Shown piece by piece: positions 22,076 through 33,600 of a stretch of 64,000 bases of DNA. The notes below the pieces were generated by a model. The model saw only the letters and a program-made list of their open reading frames with translations, was not told the DNA's origin and searched no databases. How positions within the stretch are numbered: position 1 is the first letter of the stretch; each line of letters opens with the position of its first letter. Made by a program: the position numbers and the translations under genes. The stretch spans positions 6,634,001 to 6,698,000 of the forward strand of contig JAVHKY010000034.1 of assembly GCA_035079385.1 (NCBI GenBank). The letters are read 5' to 3'. This DNA is from Aspidiotus rigidus. Lineage: Eukaryota; Arthropoda; Insecta; Hemiptera; Diaspididae.

Positions 22076-24021
22076 GGTCTTTCGATTTTAAATGTTTAAA
22101 AATTTTCAAATTTTCATTCTTCTAAAATTTGCCACTATTGATAGAAAATTTCAAAGTTACGCGTGTGTGTCAATCCTTTTGAAATATATGGCAAAATTTT
22201 GTTGCTCAATGTGATGGATAAATAAATATAATTTTCTTCGAAACGCGGATACGTCATTCAATGTTTCATGAATGAATTTTCCTGGCATTTGTAATTTTAA
22301 ATTCAAGGAATTGCAGTGATTGGAGGGGTGAGTCGCAAGAAGCCAAATCCCACAACCAATTCAAATCAGATAACTGGGGCACGTGAAAAATTTCTCTTGG
22401 AGAAATGATCCAATTTCTTCAAATAATGCGAGAAAGCGAGTGAGAACTCTCGCACGACTCAGCCATCGTACGCTTTGATAGTGCATACTGATGAGTAAAA
22501 AAAAAGGGAATTATTGTACGGGCCGCTTAATAATTTTGAGACGCTTATGCGACCCTTGACTCGAAAAAGGTTGCCTAGGCCTGGTGTAGACTTTCGAGTT
22601 GATAATCACCATCGTCAATAAAAAATCGGATCCGATAGTGAAAAACGAGCCCTGTACCAAGCGAATGGATTGCAGTTCAAGTTCAATTCGATTAAAAAAG
22701 CTTTGCAAAATTCGCCAAATCAAAACAGGTCACATATTTGAAGTGAATAATTACGAATTAATAACTTTTCCCTTCCTATAACGATCTCGAACTTCCGTAT
22801 ACATCATGTAAATTCGAAACAGGACGAAAAAATCCGCAATTTACAACTAGCGGAAACAGGGAGGAGACAATTCTACCGAACATCCGCAATAAGTATTATT
22901 ATAAACGACCATTCAAAATATACAAGCATGAATAACTAAATTCGAACCATACGTTCTAGAGCGAACTTCTCTCTTCAACAATGTACACTCGTATCATTAC
23001 TGACATGAATTCGAATTCGATCTCAATTTACGATATTTATTGTAGTATACGTATTAGCACAAAAATTTACTCAGCGACCAACGAATACCCTGGAATAATG
23101 CTTTTAATTTCCATTTTTTTTTCTCCAATGTCTCACTGCAAACAATAAACCCCTAATATATACCACGTACCTCGTCAAAACCATAAATGAATCACGCATA
23201 GCTGCCAAAGAAATATGGCGTATGGGTTTCGAAAGAATCTTCCCTCGTTGCTTGGAATCGCCGTTGGTGTTGTTCGAAAAATTTACCGAAAAATTCATTA
23301 TTTTGAAAGAGGGGGGAAAAAATGAAAAGCTGATGTAAAATTACATATTTTTGCGGCCACTTTTTCTTTTTCTATCGCTATTTAACTACCATCAGGCTGT
23401 TTTTCCCGCCTATAAATCTTAAAAACGTACTTCTCATTCTACGCAGAAGTCTCTCCGGTATAGTATGTGAGCCTATTCCAACATTATTGCAAACAAGAGT
23501 ACATGGTCTTTGTCGTAAACTTTGATAACACAGAATATGGTTAACGATATAGAGTCAGTATGCTATAGAGGATACAAATCGAATACATTTTTGGCACTAT
23601 TTCAACTTTACTCTTATTCAAGGGTGGATTCATGTATCTCATATGCACGCACGTGTGTATGCCCGTGGACACTTTTGCGACCGCAACTACTTTTATAGGC
23701 AAATGTCCGAAAACGACTGTCTACTTGATACCTCACCTCGTGCATCGACAGTTTTTTCTTTCTGTCTTTATCTCTTTTTAAGCGGCTGATTTATTCTAGA
23801 TAATATTCACTTCGATAAAACAAGAAAGACTGGGAAAGACAACGGCAACGCCTGCGTACTCTTAAAAATGTTGACATTACAAACAAGAAAATGCTGATGT
23901 CTCAATTGTATCGTTGATCACGTCATTCCTGCGGTACAGCATTTCAAAACTCCAAATTGTATTCAAAATTTTTCTACATTTCAACATTTTCATATTTCTA
24001 CTCATTTCCTCCCAATTCCAG
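22076..24021. other. Non-genic or intronic DNA
   Basis: AT-rich, with no TE hallmark and no ORF of note. It ends in a pyrimidine-rich tract that leads into the candidate exon at 24022, so part of it could be intron. A 'gtcaatcctttTgaaatat' phrase near 22165-22190 recurs near 25846-25867. Confidence 0.3.
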
Positions 24022-24131
24022 GATTTGTGGCCCAATGAGACGGCTCTCACTCTATACTGCGTGGTTCCCGAAAATGGGAGCTTTGACCTTCCGGCGAAAC
24101 TCGAGAAAATTTTATGTTCTGAAAAGGGTCG
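24022..24131 (+). CDS. Candidate internal coding exon of an unidentified host gene
   Basis: A 110-bp open segment preceded by a good branch/polypyrimidine tract and acceptor (CATTTCCTCCCAATTCCAG, AG at 24020-24021) and followed by a strong donor (GTATGT at 24132-24137). Read in phase 0 it gives 36 codons starting DLWPNETALTLYCVVPENGS and ends in phase 2. It has balanced codon use and few low-complexity residues, unlike the chance frames around it. I do not recognise the protein family, and a second plus-strand frame is also open across the exon, so the frame choice is inferred. No partner exon was identified in this window. Unlike its surroundings it does not look TE-derived. Confidence 0.4.
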
Positions 24132-24199
24132 GTATGTTTCTTGAAGTAACTGATAAATGTATCTGAGGAGGTTCTCTATATATACAAAGCACATTTAAA

Positions 24200-24280
24200 A
24201 AGGTTTGAAGAGTCTAAGGAGACTCAAGGTAAAATCTAGGGAGACTCAAAGTAGAGTCTAAGGAGACTCAAGATATCATA
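24200..24280 (+). repeat. Short tandem repeat, GAGACTCAAGGT-type
   Basis: Three imperfect copies of 'gtctaaggagactcaaggta' with a period of about 33 bp. It is followed at about 24290-24320 by one unit of the 45-bp minisatellite family ('tagctcaagagtcgaaatttt'). Confidence 0.5.
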
Positions 24281-24371
24281 ATTTACCTATAGCTCAAGAG
24301 TCGAAATTTTTTCAAGTTTTTGGTTAATTTTTCAAAAAAAAAACGAATAGAACAGGTTCGCTGTTAAAAAT

Positions 24372-25698
24372 GGGAAATATATAAGTGCACGCCTCATAAA
24401 ATTACATTGACCGCCAGTTCCCCTCCCGCCATAGAAAAAAACTGACACGACGTTGGAACCATGACGAACGCCATAAATGCACGCCAGGACTGGCACATGA
24501 CCCGTATTTCAAAAGAAGATGATTTTGCTGCATTTATTGTGAGGAACTTGAGCCAGGATGGGCTTGACAGTAGAGACTGCCTCCCCATGATAAACCTCAA
24601 ACTCCTTATGAGTGAGGTATGACTGTTGATGGAGGTGTTTCCCAGTTGTTCCATCCCGGGGGAGTCAGTCGAGTCAGTTGGTTAATGCATTGGATTTCGA
24701 GCATTGTCGTGAGATCTTCACTGGTTGGACAAATACTGAGGTTCGTCGTCAAAATAATATGATTCGGCAGAAGTATGATGCCAAGGGGATGCGCGGTAGT
24801 TATATGGATCAGTGCAAAGCCGCGGACGTTTCATTATTGACTGGTATTCAAGAGTTCGCCGTTTTGACAATATTCGCACTTCTGATCCTTCTCATGATTT
24901 GCCAAATTCCACTCTTCCTTTTCGCAGGACCTTTTTGGCAATCAAGGTTCTTGATGGAGTCTAATCTTCAGGCCCATTTGGAACTTTCTTTCGATCTTCA
25001 GGAAACTTTTCACGCTGCACATGTCAAGTGGTAGGCGGATATTAATTTCGACTCTTCTCGGCGTTTATTATTATGAAGGCAGGTACCATGTAGTCTTGAA
25101 CTCAGATTCATTCAATAAGCGGTTGGGCTTAGCCGTTGTAAATTATTTGAAAACTTATATTCGTTAATTGCATTAATATGTATCAATATTGTAATGTCTT
25201 TATGAAATATTATGGTGATGGTAAAAAAAAAAAAAAAAACTCCACTTGGAATGCTGCCTTGAGGCTTGTGCTGACTTGTCAATAACCAAAGCATTCTATC
25301 ATCTTCTTTCCTGTTTCTTCTTCCTGTATCAGGTTTACTTACTTGATATATTATAGTTGAATGAATTAAATGTGGATCGCATACTGTTCTGCATATTCTT
25401 AAGTGTGCACTACTTATATGGTGGTGTTTTTGTCTTCTTCAATGGATTTTGAGTGTTTTGATTTTGTGTGCACAACTTGTATCAAGATGTGTGCACTACT
25501 TACTTTGTGTATTTGTCCGTTTCATAGGATTTCCAGTGCTTTGGATCTTGAGTGCACAACTTATATGAGGATGTATGCACTACTTACTTCGTTTTTATCC
25601 GTGTAATACATTTCTTAGGCGTGTCAATTTTGTTTCCTTGGCGTGTTATCGATAGGCGGGCAATTTCGTTTTTTGAGGCGTGCGATTAAATGTATGCC
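24372..25698 (+). mobile_element. MULE-type non-autonomous element, copy 3
   Basis: 1327 bp, nearly identical to copies 1 and 2, with an exact 9-bp duplication GTTAAAAAT at 24363-24371 and 25699-25707. It inserted next to a border motif of the AACAGGTTCCCTG repeat family. The internal frame is open for 118 codons (24678-25034) but is shifted in its 3' half relative to copy 2. The A-run at about 25223-25239 and GTGTGCACTACTT subrepeats are conserved. Two copies with different perfect duplications establish the true ends of the family. Confidence 0.82.
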
Positions 25699-25707
25699 GT
25701 TAAAAAT

Positions 25708-28399
25708 TCACGAAAAAAGTAATATTCTACTACTTAAATGAACGTTCCAAGCTAACGATTATACTTGGGCTAGCAGTAAAATCTTGAATTTCAGGAGGAA
25801 CATTTTTGTTGACATGTTTCAAATATTTCGCCTCAAGTTACGTGTGCGTCAATCCTTTCGAAATATAATGTCGACTCATACACATGAGGAGAACGTTTCT
25901 TTCACAAAATTTTGCCACACACTGATTTATCGTACTTTTTCTCCTTGTGTCCAGACAATCAAACCTCCTCAAATATACCAACATCTCAGATGCATTAAGT
26001 CATTCTTGACTCCATGCAGCCAGTTACAGATGGAGGGTACAGGAAAGGATGAAAGTTCAAACGAAACGATCTGAAGAAATGGTATCTTCTCAGCGGTGCA
26101 AAAAACCTAATTGTCCAGATTGTTTATTTTGGACATTCATCATTTTTCCGCTGTACCCCTCGGATATGAATATTCTCCGCGGCATTCAGTCCAGTCGTAC
26201 TCTTCCAGCCTCTCGTACTTTTGCCAAAATATTTCACAGTCTTGCACGAACTCTTTCTTTTCCTCTTTACTCGTCCTGCTGTCTGAATAACAGTATCTAT
26301 CGGATCTCTCTCACGCTGCTCAGTCCCATCGGAAAGTAGGGTGTGACTAGAAAATAGGACAACAGTTCATCAGGGTTATCTAATGGTATTGTGACTATTA
26401 CGATGGAAATTAAGACGCATAAAAAAAATTCATTGAAGTCGTAATATGATAATTTTCGACATTTTTACCATCCGTATCATCAGATTCTTTAGAAGAGTGA
26501 TCCTCTCTAGACCTAAATAATACTATGAAGTATCAGTGTATTCAATTTCTTCCCTCTTATACATCTGCAATTTTACCAAGACTAGTCGCGTAAGAGCCAT
26601 TTTTAAGAATAACTACCAACATCCGGAGGTACGTCGACACTTACATCGGCATTCTCGAACCATCGCGCCGACGAAAGGCTCGGATAATGCAAAGAAAAGT
26701 ATTATTAGCCTACATCTATGTACTTTGAGCTTCTTCTATACGAATTAATATCTCAATATTAGAACGACGAGTGAGCGAGCGAGCGCACAGAAGACAATCG
26801 CGAGGAAGAACTGAAAATACTCCAGAATAGAGGCGAGATCGTAAAATTTAATCGCACTCTCTCGGTTACAACGACGATTAGTTCGGTACAGGAATATAAT
26901 AAAAATCCTTTCTTTCCTTCGTAAAAATTCAACGCGCACTTACGAAAACACCCATACCTTAATAACGTATACGCGAACTCCAATGCAGTCAACAAAATAA
27001 CGTCGAATCGCGTGTGAAAATTCATTTCTAAATTTAATATTTTCCGTACATAAAGAGAAGGAAAATGGTCGTCTAAACGCGACGACTGCACTCTCCAATA
27101 AAGGATTCTTAAACGGTACACAGAGTATTGTGTTAAAAGAAAGTTTAGAAGCGAGTTCGCATTCTCTCCCGCATCGCATCGTTTTCGTCCCGTGACCAAT
27201 TCGCGAACTTGAATACGGGACGAGAGAGACGCCTACACATTCCGAGAACACAGTCTTACCACACTTTTTCTTTTCCTCGTTTTCCTTTCATTATACGCTA
27301 CCCGTTATTCCGCAATACTATGCCGCGTTCACCTAACTTTTCTCACCAATACGGGCAACTTTTTCACTCGCGCGCACTATCTCTCCTTTTCTATACGTAT
27401 TTTCTCTTTCAACGCTCCGCAGTTTCTCTCGCACCGAATACCTCCCTAGAAAACGAATTTCGAGTGTGGAACGTTTCGCGGAAAAAGTGAAAGAAAAAAA
27501 AAACAACTTGTCGAAAAAACTTTTTTAATGCAAAAAAAAACGCATGCAGCGTATACATTATTATTCCTTTATGTACGTACGCAATTCATAAAAAAAAAAA
27601 AAAACGCTTGACGCGCAATATGAATCGCGTATAAAACGTGACAATCATCGTGGACAACTTTTTCGAGGAATATTCTTGCTGTCGAGAAGGTGTGGAACAA
27701 AATAACTGGATGTCACGAAGCGACGCTAAAAATTAATTACGGTATTATTAAAGTATCGTTATAAACGATCGAGTATGCAGAAAATGCGCCTCGCCAAAAG
27801 GTTTCTCCGTAAAACGAGCCGGAGCTGTACAGACGAGGAACGAAAATTTCGCCTGTACAGGTAAAGGTTTCGAATGATCTTTATTAGCGTAGTTTTCACC
27901 ATTTCCAAGACTGTCCGTATCGACTTTGCCCTTAGAAATCATGGATATGATCCCACATATATTATACAAGCAGAAATTCCCGTCCTTCGGACGGAACACT
28001 TATATGTTCCTGACAGAAGCCTGTCATTTCTTAAAGTTCGACGATCCCTCTTCACCTGGCCAACTACTCATTCTGAACTGTTACCCTATCTATTCTCTGA
28101 TCCCTGCCCCTCCTTGAGAGGCCCTCTCCATCTTTTTAATATTTTCTTTCATCCTCAATGCTTATCCGGTATGTTCTCTGATTGATACCACACCCTGAAA
28201 AATTTTCTCAATTCGCTGGATCTATAAAAATCAAACATTTCCACACCTGCACACATTTACTCTCACTTAACTTGTGACCCTACTGTCCGCAATGTAATAC
28301 AGAACTATTATCAACCAATTGTTAACTGTGAATTCATTGTCCTATTATTGGCTTCCCGCTGTTAAACGGCACTTCAAGTCTTTAAATAAATAAATAAAT
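25708..28399. other. Non-genic DNA, partly unique and CpG-containing
   Basis: No gene is supported. 26540-27700 is unique-looking DNA rich in CG dinucleotides, with several overlapping short frames on both strands but no recognisable product and no convincing exon borders. A-runs occur at about 27490-27540 and 27590-27605. An (AAAT)/(AATT) microsatellite lies at about 28383-28422. Host regulatory or UTR sequence is possible but unproven. Confidence 0.3.
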
Positions 28400-28439
28400 T
28401 AATTAATTAATTTAATTAATAATCGTCAACACCCGACTT

Positions 28440-30660
28440 GTCCCTGTGACACCCTATTCACCAAAAAAGAGATCATCTACAGAAGGTCACATCCCGTTCT
28501 GATCATATTCCCACCTGATATTAGGCAGTAAGCACCCACTTAACACTTTCTTACCCATCCGACCGTCTTCTCTTCGATCCACTATCCAGTATGCTAGGCA
28601 AAAACTCTACAAAATCATCTGTTCTTCATTCAAAATAAACCATACTACTCTTTTCTGTCTGTCAATGTATTCCCTTTTGAAGTATCTAGCCCTACTCTCG
28701 GCATCTTCATTCAAGCTGGTCCCCTCACCCCTAAATGCCGCTTCCTAACTCTCACTGCCAATCTTCTTGTATCCGCAGTTTAATTCACTCACCTTCCAAT
28801 CTACGCTCCCGCACTCTGCCGACATAATTCTCTCCTCTTGAACCTGAATTATTCAATCACCTCAAGTTCAACCATCTACTCCCTACCAACCATCCATTTC
28901 TCCATACCTAAACTCTCCCGTAAATATCTGGCTCGATCTAGCTGATCATCTCCAAACTCACTACACTATATACCGACAACTCATTAGAAACATTATCCCT
29001 AAACCAATTTTCCGACGCATCAGCCCTACTTTACCGACGGATCTAAATTTGGACCCAAAACAGGATACGCGTACTCGATCCAAGGAGTCATAATTAGTCG
29101 TTGATTGAAAAATTCTGCCTTCATTTTCACTACCAAACAAAACGCCATATATTCGAGCCTTTATCTCCATTTTCTCACCCCAGCTCAAATATCCAGCATT
29201 GTTAACTGACTCTTTTTCATCTCTTCTGGTTATACAAGACTCTTATACAACTAATTCCCCAAATACTCGCATTCATTTACTCCTGCAATCACCATTATCA
29301 ATTTCTACATCTGTATCCTTCCTGTGGATTCCGAGTCACGTCAACTTCCCGGAACATGACGCCATTGTTTTTGCGACCAAAGTTAACAATAAATCTACAA
29401 CTCTTTTCTGTCAGTCAATGTATTCGCTTCTGAAGTGAATCAAGCCCTACTTAACAACGATCTAGCCCAACTCTCAGCCTCTGCGTTGAAGCTAGTAACT
29501 ATTCCTCCCTTCAGATGCCGCTTCCGAACTCTCATTGTCAATTTTCTTATAACCACAGCTCAATTCACTCAGCTTCCAATATATGCATCCGCACTCTGCC
29601 GATATAATTCTCTCATCCTTCCTCTTAAGACTGAATTATTCAATCACCTCAAGTTGAACCAACTACCCCCTATCATATCATCCACTTCTCTGTGGCTAAA
29701 CCCTCTCCCTAGTATCCGACTCGGTCGAAACTATATACCGACAACTCATTTGGAACATTATCCCAGAACCAATTTTTTCCGAACCACCAAACTTTTTTAA
29801 ATCTGGTCGACCTAAATTAGGATACGCGTACTCGATCCAAGGAGTCAAAATCAGTCGTTGATTGAAAAATTTTGTCTCCATTTCCTTCAAACTAAACTCC
29901 ATACACCCTTGTCTTTCTCATCTCCATCTCTCCTCATCTCAGCTCAAATTTCTAGTGTTAACTAACTCACTTTCATTTTTCCGGGATATACAGGTCTCTT
30001 ATTCAACTACTTCCCTAAATCAGCGCTTTCATTTACTCCTGCGATCACCATCATCCACTTCTACATCTGTCTCTTTCATGTAGATTCCGGGGAACTATTC
30101 AAACACCTCAAATTGAACCATCTACCCCCTGCCATATCATCCACTTCTCCATAGTTAACCCCTTTCCCAGATATCCAAATCGATCTAGCTGATAATCTCT
30201 GAACTAACAACACTATAATACACCAACAACTTATTAGGAACATTATCTCTATACCAATTTCACAACCCACCAGCCCCCTTAAATCTGGATCTAAAATAGA
30301 ATACACAAACTCGATCCAAGGAGTCATAATCAGTCGTTGATTGAAAAATTCTGCCTCCATTTTCACTATACCAAACAAAACTCTATAATATACAGATCTC
30401 CATCTCCTCACCCCTTGCTGAAATTTCTACTGCTAACTGACTCACTTACATCTCACCTGGCTATATTGAACTCACGTTCAACTAATTCTCAAATCATTCC
30501 ATTCATTTATTCCTGCAATAACTATCACTCACTTCTACATCTGTCTCCTGGAATTCCGAGTCACATCATCGTCTTGAAATATGACGCAATTGTTTTCGTA
30601 AAAATTCCTTTCTATCCAAAAAATTTCTGTCCCTGTACTTACCGCTGCTATTGACCTTAG
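28440..30660 (+). pseudogene. Tandemly repeated LINE RNase H / 3' region, decayed
   Basis: About three imperfect copies, period roughly 750 bp in the first two and shorter in the third. The best copy reads FTDGSKFGPKTGYAYSIQG (about 29030-29095), the first RNase H active-site strand with its aspartate. A LTDS turn follows near 29200, then FLWIPSHVNFPEHDA (about 29320-29365), which corresponds to the WxPxHxxxxGNE region of RNase H domains in LINEs of the I/Jockey group. Copies 2 (about 29800-30090) and 3 (about 30290-30610) keep the same order with more damage. Between copies is the C-terminal segment (FNHLKLNQLPPI). Stops and frameshifts are frequent. The tandem arrangement is unusual for a LINE 3' end. 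Confidence 0.55.
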
Positions 30661-31793
30661 AAACTATTACCGATCCCTGATATTTGACTCCCGCCATGAC
30701 TTTTGTAAAACTCGAGTGGGAAGGAGCTGAGAACATCGATTACCAAAAAATCGCGCTATGTCCATCACGAACCCTCTCGTGAACACATACGCGGGTAATT
30801 TTCAAACGCCTTCTTTAATTAATTAAAACTATATTTTAATTTCACGAGCACATCAAAGCTACCATTGAAAAATCAACTGGCTATCAAACTCTGAAACATC
30901 TACAACCTTAGCGATTACACACACTAGTTTACGATTACACGAACAAAATGTGCCTACCATTCATCCCCTAAGAGGTTTTTCGGGGTGAAAAAAAGTCTTA
31001 AACCTTCCCACTCGACATATGAAGCTATTTTCGCGGAGTTTGAGATGAGTCGAGGCGGTAGGAGCTGAGAACATCGATTACCTAAAATCGCGCTACGTCT
31101 AATAGTATACTTTTCCATGGCAATTCACCAACCCGATTTTCAAAATTATATTTGGTTGCCTAGTATGAAAAAACGGAAATTTTTTTTGGTACCAAGAATA
31201 CACGTACAAAAGCAGTAGCCAATATACGATTAATTTTCAAGCTTTATTTCAACTTTTTCGGTGAACTTTATTCAATTTTGGATAGGAAAAAACAATCCTC
31301 GATATAATTCCCGTATAATGTCAAATTTTCATCGAATTTCAATGGGTGGGGGTAGAGATTACCCGTTACATGCGATTCCATTTTTCAGCTTTATAATATA
31401 AAAAAAAGTACTGTCATCTCATCATTATTCCTTCGAGATGTAAATAAAAATATTATTCCATGGCAAAAAGGGAGGGAATACATATATATGGTTATTTGTC
31501 AATACTTCGTACATATTTCGTCCATTAACACGATAAAAGGAAAAATTTATTTTTGTATCAAGAATACACGCGTAGAAGTAGCAACCAATATAGACCTAAC
31601 TTAAAGCTTAATTTCAGCTTTAAAACTTCATTTTTCCAAAATTTTTTTAATTATTCTTCTTCTCTGGAACAATAAACGTGTATCAGGAAAATTTCGTGGA
31701 AAAGTATTTGGTAGGAGTGGAGATTACCGGCGCCGAAATATACGTTCTTATAATATAGAGATAGATAATAATATAGATAGAATAGATAAATAA
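30661..31793. other. Repeat-like AT-rich DNA
   Basis: No coding content. The phrase 'ggagctgagaacatcgatta' occurs at about 30724 and 31061, and 'caagaatacacg' with 'agtagc.aatata' recurs at about 31194 and 31559, so this is an imperfect duplication about 340-360 bp apart. It ends at the TAA target copy of the hairpin MITE. Confidence 0.4.
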
Positions 31794-32178
31794 CACTAGG
31801 CAACAATTAAAATTTTTTTGAAAATTGCTGAAGTGAGATAGGTTGTATCTAGAAGTATTTTTTGCGCTGATTTCAGAACCGTTTTCCGTTTTTTGATAGG
31901 AGGTCGCGTTTTCTTGTTATCAGTTTGTTTAGTTGCCGCGCATCGTCGTGAGACGAAGCGTTCTTTATCGAGCTTCGATCAACGATAGCAGTATCAACGC
32001 TCGATAAGGAACGCTTCGTCTCGCGACGATGCGCGGCAACTAAACTATGTAATAACAAGAAAACGCGACCTCCTATCAAAAAACGGAAAACGGTTCTGAA
32101 ATCGGCGCAAAAAATACTTTTAGATACAACCTATCTCACTTCAGCAATTTTCAAATAATTTTCAATTGTTGCCTAGTG
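31794..32178. mobile_element. 385-bp CACTA-ended hairpin MITE
   Basis: Starts CACTAGGCAACAATT and ends with its exact reverse complement. TAA flanks both sides (31791-31793 and 32179-32181). Almost the whole element is one palindrome: arms of roughly 180 bp, including TTGCCGCGCATCGTCG...CGACGATGCGCGGCAA, meet around 31985-32000. It has no ORF. Its TCTAGAAGTATTTT block is shared with the palindrome at 51549-51858. The CACTA termini suggest the CMC superfamily, though a TAA duplication is also a PIF/Harbinger target. The RNA would fold into a long hairpin. Confidence 0.85.
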
Positions 32179-32181
32179 TAA

Positions 32182-32846
32182 TGAACCTGCACTGTGGGCT
32201 GACTGCACCCGATATTTAGGCTTACACTTGGACTGTAAGCTAAATTGGAAAGCGCACATAATCAAGAAAAGAGAGCAACTCAAACTCCTCTTTTGCACCA
32301 TGCTCTGGATGCTCAGAGCTAAGAGTCGGCTATCACTCCGGAATAAAAGGCTAATATATGTCATGATCCTTCGCCCCATTTGGACGTTTGGAATACCATT
32401 ATGGGGCTCGGCAGCAAGTAGCAACATAGACATTTTACAGCGATTGCAAAACAACGCACTCCGTAAAATCACAGGAGCACCGTGGTATATTACAAACCAG
32501 CAGTCGCACGAAGACCTGGTTCTGGAAACTGTCCAGTAAATCGCATCAAAAGCCACGACAAGGTACATCAAACGACTCCACGACCACCCAAACATAGAGG
32601 CACTTCAGCTACTGGAACAACAATCTACCCAACGACTAAAGCGTAAGCCCATGGCGGGCATTGAATAGTTACTTGTATTCAAGGCTCACTCGCTGCTAGC
32701 AATTCATTTCCTAATATTAAGTTGTGGTATAATAGTGGCTGCACTACTAGCTAAGTAAAGTTAACTATGCCATGTCTGCCCTTTCTATATGTAAATGCCA
32801 CTAGGCAGTTCATGTATGATCTATTACATAAAAAAAAAAAAAAAAA
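32182..32846 (+). pseudogene. 5'-truncated Jockey-like LINE with poly(A) tail
   Basis: The plus strand reads TRYLGLHLDCKLNWKAHI, then ILRPIWTFGIPLWGSA, LQNNALRKITGAPWY, the conserved C-terminal region of Jockey-clade RT proteins. The frame meets a TAA at 32537-32539 but continues in phase (ATTRYIKRLHDHPNIEAL) to about 32665, so one nonsense change is present. A 3' untranslated stretch follows and ends in a 17-A tail at 32830-32846. The 5' side is cut at the hairpin MITE. Only the last quarter of the RT protein remains. Confidence 0.8.
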
Positions 32847-33600
32847 CGTTTTCGCCATAAAGTATCAATTTTTTTGAAAGAAAATTAAAACGGACATTTC
32901 GACTGTGGTTCCTTCTCTGTTCGTCCGAAAACATTATGCCTAGGGAACAAAGGTTCATGATCTTCTTATGAACTTCTTTCCATTCTTCACACAACTAGTA
33001 CAGGTGACAACTGCACAAAATAAGTGAATAAAAACATTTTGGGGGCCAATTAAAGATCACCCTCTCAAGGGGTTGTGTTGACGTTTCTGTGGCGCGATGT
33101 AGCCCCCAAAATCAATTTTTCCCGAATAGCTCGAAAATTCGAAGTCCTAGGAAAAAATGTTTGAAACAAAAATGTTCCTTGTGAAATGCCCTTTAAAGTG
33201 ATGTGTTTGAAGTTGGACATAGGCCAAACGATTGGCCCACAATCGTCCTTAAAAGTGGCCACATTACAAAAATCTAATAAAATACAACAAATAGAATTTT
33301 GCAAATACATATTATGAAAATTTGTGCAATACCCCCCGTTGTAAGATATTTTTTACCCTCAAAGACGGCTTAGGCCTACAATGGGTGTGCCGCCTCCCTG
33401 TTCTCCCCAAAAAATCTCAATTGAAAATAGAGAAATTCGTGAAAATGTTACCAGTCAGTGGGATTCTTGAAATGCTTTCATTCAGCAACGTTTGCTTAGC
33501 CATTGAAAACTATACCAATATGTGTACAAGTCCTACCTAATCTGAACACGGGGGGGGGTGTAGGGAATTCCCCCCCACCCCCCTCCAAAAAAAAATTACG
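32847..33600. repeat. Non-genic DNA including one arm of a large inverted repeat
   Basis: 33062-33306 matches the reverse complement of 36580-36818 at high identity (shared CTTTAAAG, CCAATCGTTTGGCC, AACATTTTT blocks). There is no protein family on either strand. G/C runs occur at 33550-33592. Confidence 0.6.
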
